The notes: a model not told the origin generated them from the letters alone. DNA of 10,297 nucleotides from Chloroflexota bacterium (GCA_016210245.1 JACQUR010000073.1:1-10297), one strand, 5' to 3'; shown: positions 1-7,057, counted from the first letter of the stretch. A program made the numbers and translations.

Positions 1-120
1 CTGCTGGTGGGGCGGGCGTCTCTGCTGGTGGGGCGGGCGTCTCTGCCCGCCCGTTCGCGCCACCGGGTCGCACGGGCGGGCAGGGACGCCCGCCCCACCG
101 GCGACGCCCGCCCCACCGAG
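1..120. repeat. Long GC-rich palindrome with flanking tandem copies
   Basis: A near-perfect inverted repeat has 28-base arms at 27-54 and 72-99, with one mismatch and a 17-base loop. Each arm is extended outwards by a further tandem copy of its outer part: a 21-base unit is repeated at 1-21 and 22-42, and a 16-base unit (GACGCCCGCCCCACCG) occurs at 85-100 and 103-118. The whole block is therefore a nested palindrome built on GGTGGGGCGGGCGTC and its complement. It lies inside the open frame of the partial flippase gene on the minus strand. Spacings between tandem copies are multiples of three (21 and 18), which keeps that frame open. It looks like a dispersed palindromic element of the REP/MITE kind. 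The sequence continues beyond the left edge, so its full extent is unknown. Confidence 0.85.
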
Positions 121-365
121 TCACCCGAAACCGCTCGCCGCGCCGCCACCAACTCCGGCAGGAGCACCGTTTGCTGGCCGAGGTCGGCCAGGGCGGCGGC
201 TAGCCAGGCGGCGGCCAGGACGTAGAACAGCGCCCCGACCTCGGCCGGAGCGAGCACGCGCGCCGCCACCGCGGCCAGGAGCAGCGAGCCCGCCGCGGCC
301 GCCACCCGGGCGGCAAGCAGGAACGCCGCCTCCGCCAGCACCACCGCGCCGCCCGTCGCCGGCAT
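1..365 (-). CDS. Polysaccharide flippase (Wzx/MATE-like), N-terminal part, runs off the window
   Basis: The frame opens with ATG at 365 on the minus strand, 5 bases after the stop of the upstream methyltransferase. GTGAGGGG overlaps that stop and serves as ribosome binding site, so the two genes are probably translationally coupled. Residues ~9-33 and ~41-60 are strongly hydrophobic, and the text ARVLAPAEVGALFYVLAA followed by DLGQQ is typical of the first two helices of Wzx-type lipid-linked oligosaccharide flippases, which normally have 12-14 helices and over 400 residues. This is recognition by pattern, not by search. After about residue 80 the frame enters the GC-rich palindrome (121 down to 1) and reads as Arg/Gly/Ala/Pro-rich repeats that do not look like a membrane protein. 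The frame is still open at the edge. The gene may be intact with an in-frame insertion, or truncated. As the last visible gene of the operon, it suggests export of a glycan or lipid-linked product. Confidence 0.6.
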   Translation of the reverse strand, partial: MPATGGAVVLAEAAFLLAARVAAAAGSLLLAAVAARVLAPAEVGALFYVLAAAWLAAALADLGQQTVLLPELVAARRAVSGDSVGRASPVGRASLPARATRWRERAGRDARPTSRDARPTS

Positions 366-370
366 GCCCC

Positions 371-1099
371 TCACCGCCGGGCCACCTCCCACACCACCAG
401 GCGCTCTCCGACCAGCCCCGTGCGCTTGACCTCTCGCATACCCAGGTTGGCGCTGGCCAGTTGTTGCCGGTAGGCGGGCAGTCCGAGGTCGGAGGAGAGG
501 ACCAGGTACGCGCGCCCGCCCGGCGCCAGGTGGGCGCCCAGGCCCACAGCGAGCTGGTCCAGGAAGTCCGGCGAGCGCCAGGCCGCGTCCAGCGGGTCGG
601 CCGGCTGGCCGCGATAGAACGGGGGGTTGGAGCAGATGAGGTCGAACCGCTCTCCCGCCACCGGCTCGAAGACGGAGCCGAGGCGGAAGGCCACCCTGGC
701 GCCGAGGCCGAGCCGGGCCGCGTTCTCCCGCGCGCAGGCCAGGGCGCGGGGGTTGATGTCTGTGGCCACGACCGCCAGGCCGCGCCGGGCGAGCGCCAGG
801 GCGCACAGGCCGCACCCGGTGCCCAGGTCCAGCGCGCGGCGGGCGCCGGCCAGCGGCACCTCGGCCAGGTATCCGGCCAGCAGGGCCGAGCTGCCGAACA
901 GGGCTGGCGGGAAGACGCCCGCCTCAACCATCAGCTCCAGGCCGGCGACGCGGGCCAGGTGGCGGCGGCCATAGGTGCGCCGATGGAGCAGCTCGAACCG
1001 CAGCCGCGCCAGCCGGCGCACGACCTGGCCGAGGGCGTGCCCGGCCCAGCGTCGCGCCTGCCGTGCGACGTGCCAGCCGCCAGCCCGGGCGGTGCTCAC
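371..1099 (-). CDS. Class I SAM-dependent methyltransferase B (NPPF type)
   Basis: A 242-residue protein starting at GTG 1099. The GTGA overlaps the TGA stop of the upstream radical SAM gene, a usual coupling arrangement; longer frames upstream only read antisense-like Arg/Ala/Pro text. The SAM-binding motif I is LDLGTGCG (residues 90-97), the acidic residue of motif II lies in TDIN (113-116), and NPPFY (158-162) is the catalytic-loop signature of N- and sometimes carbon-modifying methyltransferases of the PrmC/HemK and RsmC 'small domain' group. Residues 61-80 (GVFPPALFGSSALLAGYLAE) resemble the substrate-side segment of PrmC-like enzymes. NPPF usually accompanies methylation of a planar nitrogen, but the operon (radical SAM enzymes, flippase) suggests a small-molecule or envelope target rather than release factor. 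The substrate is unknown. The gene is followed by the flippase start after 5 bases. Confidence 0.85.
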   Translation of the reverse strand: MSTARAGGWHVARQARRWAGHALGQVVRRLARLRFELLHRRTYGRRHLARVAGLELMVEAGVFPPALFGSSALLAGYLAEVPLAGARRALDLGTGCGLCALALARRGLAVVATDINPRALACARENAARLGLGARVAFRLGSVFEPVAGERFDLICSNPPFYRGQPADPLDAAWRSPDFLDQLAVGLGAHLAPGGRAYLVLSSDLGLPAYRQQLASANLGMREVKRTGLVGERLVVWEVARR

Positions 1100-2610
1100 A
1101 GCGCGATCCCGGCCACGCAACGCTCCGGGCCGACCCCGGCCGGGGCGGAGGCCGCCACCGGGCCGCGCCGGGCCGGGTCCCAGTAGCGGGCCAGGCGCAG
1201 CAGCAGCCGCAGCTCGAGCGGCTCGTCGTACAGCCGCAGCCGATAGCGCAGCCCGGCCGCGAAGGGGAGCACGGCCCGCCACGCGCGGCTCAGCCGCGTG
1301 GCGCTCACCGACGGGTAGCGCGCGTGCAGCACCGCCTCGAAGTCTCGGACCAGCCGGCGCTGCCGCTCCTGCAGCCAGGGCGTGCGCGGGTGGCGGCGGA
1401 GCGAGAAGTCCGACCAGCTTCCAAAGGCCCACTCGTCCAGGGTTTCGGGATAGCGGAAGCCGGCCGCCACGGCCGCATCGAACAGGCCGGGCATCGGCAC
1501 GGGAGTGTAGAGGTAGAGGATGATCTCGGCCCGCGGGTTGCGCTGCTTCACCCGGCGGACCAGCTCGAACGTCAGGGCGAGGTCCTGCTCGGGGTCCGGC
1601 GGGCAGCCGAGCACGAACGAGAACTCGGGCACGATCCCCCACTGGGCGCAGCGCGCGGCCAGCGCCTCGGCCATCTCCGGGCGCAGGGAGCCGCCCTTGT
1701 CCATGCGCGCCAGCGCCTCGGCCGAGCCCGACTCGGCGCCCATGAACACCATGCGGCAGCCGGAGGCCGCCATGGCGCGCCAGGTGAGCTCGTCGTACTG
1801 GAGCAGCGTGTCCACCCGCCCCTCACCCCACCAGGCCAGGCCGAGCGGCGCCAGCCCCTCGGCGATCTCCCGCACGCGCGCCTCGGAGGTGAAGAAGTTG
1901 TTGTCGTGGAACTCCAGGGAGTCGATCGCCGCCTCGTGCGCCAGGGAGCGCACCGTCTCCACTACCCGCGCGGCGGACTCGGGCCGCCAGCGGGCGCGGC
2001 TGAGGTGGGCCACGCTGCAGAAGTTGCACTGGAAGGGGCAGCCGTAGCTGGAGTGGTGGTTGAGCGTACGCCGGCCGATACGGCTCGGGCTGACGTGGTC
2101 CGCGAGCCGCACGCGGTGGTAGGGCAGCCTCGGGAGCGCGTCGGGATCGGGCAGCGGCGGCAGGGCGCCGCGCCTGGGTCGCCCGTCCTCCATGAGGGCC
2201 AGCCCGAGCAGGTCCCCGCCTGGACGCCGCCCGGCCGCCAGGTCGTCGAGCAGCGGCGGCAGGGTAGCCTCCGCGTGGCCCAGCGCCACCACGTCGACCA
2301 GGCCCGAGGTCAGGCACACCTCCGGGTGCTCGGAGGGGAAGTATCCGCCCCACAGGATGGGCAGGTCGGGCCGCCGTTGCCGCAGCGCGCGGCAGTCCTG
2401 GACCGCCTGGCGAAGCTGGGGGCCGGGCATGACCGTCACCCCCACCGCGTCCGGCCGGGCGGCCAGCATGCGCCCGACTGGATCGGGGTCCACGTTGCCG
2501 TCCACGACCTGGTAGGCGTATCGGCCTTCGAGCACTGCGCCGAGGGCGAGCAGCGAGAGCGGCAGGCGGCGGTAGCGTGGATCGCTGCGCGGGTTGTACA
2601 GCACCAGCAC
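1096..2610 (-). CDS. Cobalamin-type radical SAM enzyme B
   Basis: A 504-residue protein starting at GTG 2610, two bases after the TAG of methyltransferase A, with GGAGG eight bases upstream. The N-terminal ~170 residues form a B12-binding-like Rossmann domain (LPLSLLALGAVLE, VVDGN, ILWGGYFPSEHPE, VDVVALGHAEATL); no DxHxxG base-on motif is seen, as is common in this radical SAM class. The radical SAM core carries CPFQCNFC (Cys191, 195, 198) for the 4Fe-4S cluster, then EFHDNNFF (233-240), GAESGS (291-296) and LGCPPDPEQD. The ~100-residue C-terminal tail after YTPVPMPG is helical and family-specific. Relatives catalyse radical methylation at unactivated carbon or phosphorus, or ring formation as in BchE; the exact reaction cannot be deduced. 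It overlaps the next gene by four bases. It is paralogous in layout to radical SAM enzyme A in the same operon but clearly divergent in sequence. Confidence 0.9.
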   Translation of the reverse strand: MLVLYNPRSDPRYRRLPLSLLALGAVLEGRYAYQVVDGNVDPDPVGRMLAARPDAVGVTVMPGPQLRQAVQDCRALRQRRPDLPILWGGYFPSEHPEVCLTSGLVDVVALGHAEATLPPLLDDLAAGRRPGGDLLGLALMEDGRPRRGALPPLPDPDALPRLPYHRVRLADHVSPSRIGRRTLNHHSSYGCPFQCNFCSVAHLSRARWRPESAARVVETVRSLAHEAAIDSLEFHDNNFFTSEARVREIAEGLAPLGLAWWGEGRVDTLLQYDELTWRAMAASGCRMVFMGAESGSAEALARMDKGGSLRPEMAEALAARCAQWGIVPEFSFVLGCPPDPEQDLALTFELVRRVKQRNPRAEIILYLYTPVPMPGLFDAAVAAGFRYPETLDEWAFGSWSDFSLRRHPRTPWLQERQRRLVRDFEAVLHARYPSVSATRLSRAWRAVLPFAAGLRYRLRLYDEPLELRLLLRLARYWDPARRGPVAASAPAGVGPERCVAGIAL

Positions 2611-2612
2611 GG

Positions 2613-3458
2613 CTAGGGCCTCCGTCGCAGCACCAGGCGAACGTGGTCGCCCAGCGAGCGAAACGGCCAGCGCGGCGCGAGCCGCCGCTCCAGCGCCTCC
2701 AGCGCGGGCGTAAGCCGAGCCCAGCGGGCGAAGGCGACCTCCAGGTAGGTCGGGGGCAGGGCCACGCCGACTCCCTCCACCCGTTCGGTCGCAAACCAGG
2801 GTGCGAACGCGCTGCTCAGCTCGGACGCGCTGCAGGCGCGCATGCTCACCACCGCCTGCTGGCCGGAGGCCGAGGGGCCGATGCGCGTCGTCTGCCAGCC
2901 AGGCTCGAGGCGCCGGGTGGCGAAGCGCGCCTGGCCGTGGAGCAGGCCCCAGCCGATCTCCCAGGCGCACCAGCGGTTCACGACCGAGATGGCTGCCGGC
3001 GCGCCAGCGCCCAGCAAGCCGGCCAGCGCCCGGGCCACGGCTGGCAGGTCCGGCTCGGTGTTGAGGGCACCGAAGCTGGAGAAGGCGCCGTCAAAGCGCT
3101 GATCGGCCAACTCCGCGGTGCTGGCCAGCTCTCCGGCGGCCGCCACCAATCCGCGCACCTGCGCGCCCACGCCGAGGCGCGCAGCGCGGGCGCGCAGCAG
3201 CTCGATCATGGCCGGCGACACATCCACGGACGTGACCACACGCCCGCGCTCGGCCAGCCAGCAGGCCTCCTCCCCGGCGCCGCAGCCCAGTTCCAGCAGG
3301 TGCGCGCCGGGCGGGAACACACGCTCCAGGAGGTGCAGGTTCTCGCGCCGATACCAGGCCATCAGCCGATGGTGGTCGGAGCCGTAGGCTTGCTCGTACC
3401 CGGGCGCGACCGCGTCATACGCCCGCCTGGCCGCCTCGCGTACGTGTGCCCCGTCCAC
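2613..3458 (-). CDS. Class I SAM-dependent methyltransferase A
   Basis: A 281-residue protein starting at GTG 3458, with one base between it and the TGA of radical SAM enzyme A and GGAG eight bases upstream. The frame extends upstream to 3668, but that part is antisense-like text, so the GTG is preferred. Residues 11-36 (RRAYDAVAPGYEQAYG onwards) are the usual N-terminal helix of ubiE/BioC-like methyltransferases. Motif I is LLELGCGAGEEA (54-65), motif II acid is Asp79 in SVDVSP, and FDGAFSSFGALN (122-133) is the motif IV region. These point to a SAM-binding enzyme with O-, N- or C-methyl transfer; the substrate is unknown. It is not clearly homologous to methyltransferase B, which has NPPF at the equivalent place. 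Position between two radical SAM genes suggests that it acts on the same metabolite. The stop is followed two bases later by radical SAM enzyme B. Confidence 0.88.
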   Translation of the reverse strand: MDGAHVREAARRAYDAVAPGYEQAYGSDHHRLMAWYRRENLHLLERVFPPGAHLLELGCGAGEEACWLAERGRVVTSVDVSPAMIELLRARAARLGVGAQVRGLVAAAGELASTAELADQRFDGAFSSFGALNTEPDLPAVARALAGLLGAGAPAAISVVNRWCAWEIGWGLLHGQARFATRRLEPGWQTTRIGPSASGQQAVVSMRACSASELSSAFAPWFATERVEGVGVALPPTYLEVAFARWARLTPALEALERRLAPRWPFRSLGDHVRLVLRRRP

Positions 3459-3459
3459 G

Positions 3460-4923
3460 TCAGGCGCTCCGGGCCGGTACGAACGGTGTGGCCGACCTGG
3501 CCCACGTGGCCAGGGCTGAGACGGCCAGGTGTGAGACCGCAGCCTCAGCGGCCAGGCGCAGGCCAGCGGGGGAGACGGCGCGGCCACGCGCCCGCAGCCG
3601 CGCCAGGGCCACCTCCTTCTGGAACCAGCGTTGGACCCAGCGGTAGAAGCGCGTGCTGTAGCGGTCACGCTGGAACAGGAGGGTGTTCTCGGCGCTGTAC
3701 TTCCAGTCGCGGTCCTGGAGGAGGCGATCGCGCACCTGCTCGTAGAACTCCGTCCCGGGCAAGGGATAGGCGATGGTCGAGCTGAACTCGTCCGGCAGCG
3801 TCCGCTCGAGCAGGCGGAGCGTGGCCTGGATGTCCTCCAGCTCCTCGCCGGGGTAGCCGACCATGACGAAGAAGTAGGTTTCCAGGCCCAGTTTCTTCAT
3901 GAGGTCGGCGGCGGCGATGGTCTGCTCGACGCTGATGCCTTTGCCCATGGCGTCCAGCACTTTCTGGGAGCCGGACTCGGCACCGAAGGAGATCTTGCGG
4001 CAGCCGGCCGCTTTGAGGTCGCGTAGCACGCCCTCGTCGACGAGGTCGACGCGCGACAGGCACTCGAAGGGGATGGCGGCATCCTGGCGGACGACCTCGT
4101 CGCGCCATTGGGCCAGCCAGCGGCGGTTGATGGGCAGGGTATCGTCCACGATGCGGAGCTGGTCGGGATGATAGGCGTCGCGCAGGTGGCGCATCTCGGC
4201 CGCCACGCGCGCCGGTGAGCGCTGGCGGAACCTGCGCCCGAAGACCGGCTTGGCGCACCAGGCGCAGTGGAACGGGCAGCCCCGCGCCGTCAGGAGCGAC
4301 AGGGAGGAGTAGCCCCGCCTGGCGCGCCAGGCGTCCTGGTACGGGTCCAGGTCCACCAGGTCGCGGGCCGGCTCCGGCAGCCGGTCCAGGTCGGCGATGA
4401 ACGGCCGCGGGACCGTGCGCACGAGCGAGCCCTGGCTATCGAGCAGGGCCAGGCCGCGCACGTGGCCGAGGTCGGACGGATTGGCTGCCCTACCGTCACG
4501 CAGCAGGGCGTGGCACAGCTCGACGATCGTCTCCTCGGCCTCCCCGAGCGCCACGACGTCCACGAGTCCCTGCCACGCGGGATCGGAGAAGTACCGCTCC
4601 GGCTGCGCTGTGGGGTCCGGCCCGCCCAGCACGACCAGCGCCCCCGAGGCGCGGGCTCGAGCCGCGTGCTCGCGGGCGCTGGAGCGCGTGGTGTTGAGGA
4701 CCGAGAGGCCCACCACCCGCGGCTCGCGCTCCGCCAGGGCGCGCTCGAACGCTCCGAAGTCCCGGGTGAAGGCGCCGTCGAAGATGGACACGCCAAAGTC
4801 GGCCTGGCGCAGCACCGCGGCGAGGTACAGCAGGCCCAGCGGGAAGTACGGCTCCATCAGGCGTTGCTCGACCGGGTCGCGGGCGATGGCCAGCGGGTTG
4901 CAGAGCAGGACCTCGCTACCCAT
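3460..4923 (-). CDS. Cobalamin-type radical SAM enzyme A
   Basis: A 487-residue protein starting at ATG 4923, which overlaps the end of the nucleotidyltransferase-fold gene by eight bases. The frame is open to 5379, but upstream codons fall within that gene in another frame. The N-terminal domain (residues 1-~165) has the B12-binding-like pattern PYFPLGLLYLAAVLRQ, IFDGAF, LVVLGGPDPT and VDVVALGEAEETI. The radical SAM core begins with RGCPFHCAWC; Cys216, 220 and 223 ligate the 4Fe-4S cluster. It is followed by DDTLPINRRW, SRVDLVDEGVL, GAESGS (314-319) and MVGYPGEELEDIQ (354-366), the conserved strand segments of the B12-binding radical SAM group (COG1032-like). The C-terminal tail ends in a rather hydrophobic helix. 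The family includes radical C-methyltransferases and ring-forming enzymes; no substrate can be assigned. It needs SAM, an iron-sulfur cluster and probably cobalamin, which fits an oxygen-poor lifestyle or protected cytoplasm. Confidence 0.92.
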   Translation of the reverse strand: MGSEVLLCNPLAIARDPVEQRLMEPYFPLGLLYLAAVLRQADFGVSIFDGAFTRDFGAFERALAEREPRVVGLSVLNTTRSSAREHAARARASGALVVLGGPDPTAQPERYFSDPAWQGLVDVVALGEAEETIVELCHALLRDGRAANPSDLGHVRGLALLDSQGSLVRTVPRPFIADLDRLPEPARDLVDLDPYQDAWRARRGYSSLSLLTARGCPFHCAWCAKPVFGRRFRQRSPARVAAEMRHLRDAYHPDQLRIVDDTLPINRRWLAQWRDEVVRQDAAIPFECLSRVDLVDEGVLRDLKAAGCRKISFGAESGSQKVLDAMGKGISVEQTIAAADLMKKLGLETYFFVMVGYPGEELEDIQATLRLLERTLPDEFSSTIAYPLPGTEFYEQVRDRLLQDRDWKYSAENTLLFQRDRYSTRFYRWVQRWFQKEVALARLRARGRAVSPAGLRLAAEAAVSHLAVSALATWARSATPFVPARSA

Positions 4924-5881
4924 CAGCGGCGCCCCATGCGGTCGCGCCTGCCGCGGCCAGGTGGTCGGCGTAGGTGGCCATGATCCGTCGGCCGTGGCGC
5001 TCGAAGTGTCCCTTGCACTCGTCCGGGCTGAAGGCGAGCTCTGTGTCCTGGCCGGCCTCGGCGCGGAAGCGGGCGATCTTCCGCCCCGCCTCCCAGGCCT
5101 CGAAGCGGTTGCCCACCTCCGCGGCCAGACAGCGCTCGGCCAGCAGGCGAACGCTGCGCCGCGCGCCTGCCAGGCAGTCGTCCACTGCCGACGCGGGGTA
5201 GGGCTCGGCGTTCGGCAGCAGCTCGAGCGCCCAGGGGTTCGCCGCCAGCAGCGCGCGGTAGGCTGCGAAGCCGTGCAGCGGGACGAGCTGGGCGAGCTCA
5301 TGGGCCACGAACAGGCTGCGCTGCCGCAGCGCGAGAGCGCGACTGGCCAACAGGTAGTTCGGGCAGAGGCACACGCCACGCAGGCGCGCCAGGCGGACCA
5401 CGCCGATAGTCAGGGCGCGCACGGTCCACAGCCGCCCCGGCCGGGTGACGAGCATGAAGTCGAGGTCCTCGCCCGGGTCCGCGTTGCGCACGGCGAGTGA
5501 GCCGGTGAGGCCAACCATCTCCACGAAGGGCAGCGACCAGAGCAGGCGGCCGTAGCGACGGGCCTCCGGCAAGGTGGCTGCCGCCCACTGCGCCCGCGCG
5601 AGGCGCAGCTCCACCAGGTGCTCGCGCCCAGGTAGGAAGTGCAGCCCCAGCCGTGACGGCCAGTCGGCCAGCGCCGCCCCCACCTCCGATCCTGTCGCAG
5701 GGCAGCCGGGCAGGAAGCGTCGGACCTCCTCCGCTCGCAGTGGGTAATCGAACAGGTCAGCGTAGACCAGCGCCGCGCGCACCGCTGAGCGCACGGCGTC
5801 GCTGGCGCGCGCGCTCCCTCCGTCCAACTGGGCGGCCATCATCGGAGCCACTGCCGCGGTCCGCGCATAAGGGACCTCCAT
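4916..5881 (-). CDS. Nucleotidyltransferase-fold protein, first gene of the operon
   Basis: A 321-residue protein from ATG 5881. The core has TGSLAV (126-131) followed by Asp139 and Asp141 in EDLDFMLV, which is the GS-x(10-11)-D-x-D metal-binding signature of the pol-beta nucleotidyltransferase fold. An N-terminal helical part has the conserved-looking ALVYADLFDYPL (37-48) and FLPGREHLV (82-90). Further conserved-looking blocks are LCPNYLL (172-178), HELAQLVPL (194-202), LLPNAEPY (221-228) and KGHFERHGRR near the C terminus. I recognise the type from operons with radical SAM and glycosyltransferase genes, but its substrate is not known to me; it could nucleotidylate a sugar phosphate, a lipid or a small molecule. 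The start is uncertain: Met14/Met15 or Val11 could also initiate, since all conserved blocks lie after residue 35. It probably sets the 5' end of the transcript. Confidence 0.8.
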   Translation of the reverse strand: MEVPYARTAAVAPMMAAQLDGGSARASDAVRSAVRAALVYADLFDYPLRAEEVRRFLPGCPATGSEVGAALADWPSRLGLHFLPGREHLVELRLARAQWAAATLPEARRYGRLLWSLPFVEMVGLTGSLAVRNADPGEDLDFMLVTRPGRLWTVRALTIGVVRLARLRGVCLCPNYLLASRALALRQRSLFVAHELAQLVPLHGFAAYRALLAANPWALELLPNAEPYPASAVDDCLAGARRSVRLLAERCLAAEVGNRFEAWEAGRKIARFRAEAGQDTELAFSPDECKGHFERHGRRIMATYADHLAAAGATAWGAADG

Positions 5882-5946
5882 TCATCTTCTCATCTTCAGC
5901 CAGACCTGGTCGACGTTCTCCTTGCGCCCCGGCGTCCGAGTTTGCC

Positions 5947-5952
5947 ATTCTA
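5947..5952 (-). promoter_or_regulatory. Possible -10 element of the radical SAM operon
   Basis: TAGAAT on the minus strand lies 65 bases before the first ATG of the operon, just downstream of an AT-richer patch (AATTTGGGG) in otherwise GC-rich DNA. No good -35 hexamer is found at 16-18 bases, so this is only a weak candidate. Confidence 0.2.
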
Positions 5953-5973
5953 CCCCAAATTCGTCAGGCCGAG

Positions 5974-6007
5974 CTTGGAACCCTCACCCAGCGGGTGAAG
6001 GTCCAGG
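5974..6007. other. Intergenic hairpin
   Basis: TCACCC (5984-5989) pairs with GGGTGA (5993-5998) across a 3-base loop. After one mismatch, the helix continues with ACC/GGT and TTGG/CCAG pairs out to 5974/6007 with one bulge. No T-run follows on either strand, so it is not a typical intrinsic terminator. It would lie upstream of the -10 candidate on the minus strand, or in a leader if transcription starts further upstream. Confidence 0.4.
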
Positions 6008-6089
6008 CTCGAACTCGTGGACTCACGTCTACCCCCTCCCGTGTGCCCCTCAGAGTTTTGCGCGCGGGGTACTGCTCTCGTGGGGGGGT

Positions 6090-6256
6090 GGGGGAAGCCC
6101 CATAGGAGTGGGCAGGATCTCCGTCGCGGAGGTTGGTTTTGCGCGGCCGGACAAGGGAAACGACCCGTCGCACGCTGCGAGCCGCTATCGGCCCGCAGCC
6201 CTTGAAACTACTGGCCTCAGCCCAAAAGGTGCCCACTCCTATGGGGACAACCCCCC
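6090..6256. ncRNA. Candidate structured RNA (or MITE-like element) closed by a 17-bp perfect inverted repeat
   Basis: CCCCATAGGAGTGGGCA (6098-6114) is exactly complementary to 6230-6246. Outside it, GGGGG (6090-6094) can pair with CCCCC (6251-6255) across a small AAG/ACAA internal loop, giving about 22 paired bases. Inside are further stems: CTCCG/CGGAG (6119-6131); GCG-c-GGCCG with CGGCCCGC (6141-6149 with 6189-6196); within that, GGG/CCC (6155-6166) and the perfect TCGCA/TGCGA hairpin (6168-6180). The total of ~167 bases with a long closing stem and branched interior resembles a folded RNA; length is like 6S RNA, but the branched interior is not the classical 6S rod. I cannot match it to a known family, and the strand is undecided because the palindromes read both ways. 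A terminal-inverted-repeat element is the alternative, but no target-site duplication is obvious. Confidence 0.4.
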
Positions 6257-6367
6257 GCGCTACGATCCCTGGGCGCGACGATGCCTGGATCCTTCGCAGG
6301 ACCGTTTGGGGCGAACTTCGCCACAGGTAGGCCCGAAAGCTGCACGAGGAGAAGGAAGCAGCACGAC

Positions 6368-6373
6368 AGGAGG
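6368..6373 (+). promoter_or_regulatory. Shine-Dalgarno of the hydrolase gene
   Basis: AGGAGG stands six bases before ATG 6380. It fixes the start of the hydrolase against the longer in-frame opening at 6281, which has no such site. Confidence 0.85.
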
Positions 6374-6379
6374 CAAACC

Positions 6380-7057
6380 ATGGATCACACGGTGATCGCG
6401 GGGCGCGAAGTCTCCTTGCGCGCCCCGGGCGTCCCATTGAAGGGCATCCTGGGACTGCCGCCGCGGGCGTACGGGGTGGTGCTCTTCGCCCACGGCAGCG
6501 GCAGCGGGCGGCTCAGTCCGCGCAACAACTTCGTCGCCCGCCACCTTCAGGAGGCGGGGCTGGCGACCCTCTTGCTGGACCTGCTCACCGAGCGGGAAGC
6601 CGGCGACCGCGCGCTGGTCTTCGACGTCGACCTGCTGGCCGAGCGGCTGCTGAGCGCCACCGACTGGGTCGAGCAGCGGCCAGAGACGCGCGGGCTGCGG
6701 GTTGGCTACTTCGGCGCCAGCACCGGCGCCGCTGCTGCCGTGCAGGCCGCGGCCCGAGCAGGTACCAGGATCGGGGCCATCGTCTCGCGCGGCGGGCGGC
6801 CCGACCTGGCCCTGGGCTACCTGCCCCAGGTGCAGGCGCCCACTTTACTCATCGTGGGCCAGCGCGACGAGCCTGTGCTGGAGCTCAACCGCCAGGCCCA
6901 CGCCCTGCTGCGCGGCCCGAAGGAGCTGGTGGTCGTCCCCGGGGCCACCCACCTCTTCGAGGAGCCCGGCGCCCTGGAGCAGGTGGCCGACCTGGCCGCC
7001 CACTGGTTCACCCGCTGGCTCGCCCACCCCGGCGGAGCGCCGCCGACGACATCCTGA
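6380..7057 (+). CDS. Alpha/beta hydrolase, dienelactone-hydrolase-like
   Basis: A 225-residue cytoplasmic protein with no signal peptide. The fold is read from GVVLFAHGSGSG (32-43; the HGSGSG stretch supplies the oxyanion region), LLLDLLTEREAGDR, GYFGASTGAAAA (109-120) with nucleophile Ser114 in a G-x-S-x-G elbow, APTLLIVGQRDEPV with Asp163, and PGATHLFEEPGALE with His191. These complete a Ser-Asp-His triad. True dienelactone hydrolases use Cys at the nucleophile, so this belongs to the Ser-bearing DLH-like subgroup, often annotated 'dienelactone hydrolase family' and sometimes found next to or fused with phosphoribosyltransferase domains. The substrate is unknown. It appears to be a single-gene unit: divergent from the radical SAM operon, and ending three bases before a heptad palindrome that may terminate it. 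Confidence 0.88.
   Translation: MDHTVIAGREVSLRAPGVPLKGILGLPPRAYGVVLFAHGSGSGRLSPRNNFVARHLQEAGLATLLLDLLTEREAGDRALVFDVDLLAERLLSATDWVEQRPETRGLRVGYFGASTGAAAAVQAAARAGTRIGAIVSRGGRPDLALGYLPQVQAPTLLIVGQRDEPVLELNRQAHALLRGPKELVVVPGATHLFEEPGALEQVADLAAHWFTRWLAHPGGAPPTTS

Larger units (their letters stand above)
5882..6379. other. 498-base non-coding divergent intergenic region
   Basis: This lies between the divergent operon (minus) and hydrolase gene (plus). Open frames crossing it on both strands have no domain-like text and are judged spurious. It holds a -10-like hexamer for the operon, a small hairpin at 5974-6007, G-runs at 6082-6094, a candidate structured RNA at 6090-6256 and the hydrolase ribosome binding site at 6368-6373. 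I see no convincing -35/-10 pair for the hydrolase. Confidence 0.6.

Noticed and set aside
1063..2616. 517-codon plus-strand open frame
   Set aside because: It is antisense to radical SAM enzyme B, is rich in Arg/Gln/His/Ala without any domain pattern, and is explained by codon bias of GC-rich DNA.
4397..5500. Long plus-strand open frame antisense to the operon
   Set aside because: Low-complexity text over two well-recognised genes on the other strand.
5990..6050. tRNA-like text (GTTCGAGCC on the minus strand)
   Set aside because: The flanking bases do not form a T-stem, and no acceptor, D or anticodon stems can be placed.
5882..6379. Cobalamin or SAM riboswitch upstream of the operon
   Set aside because: Plausible from the gene content, but no B12 box (GCCACTG-like) or SAM-I core was found on the minus strand.
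5922..6395. 157-codon open frame on the plus strand (and a similar one on the minus strand)
   Set aside because: No domain-like sequence; overlaps the palindromic structured block and both divergent leader regions.
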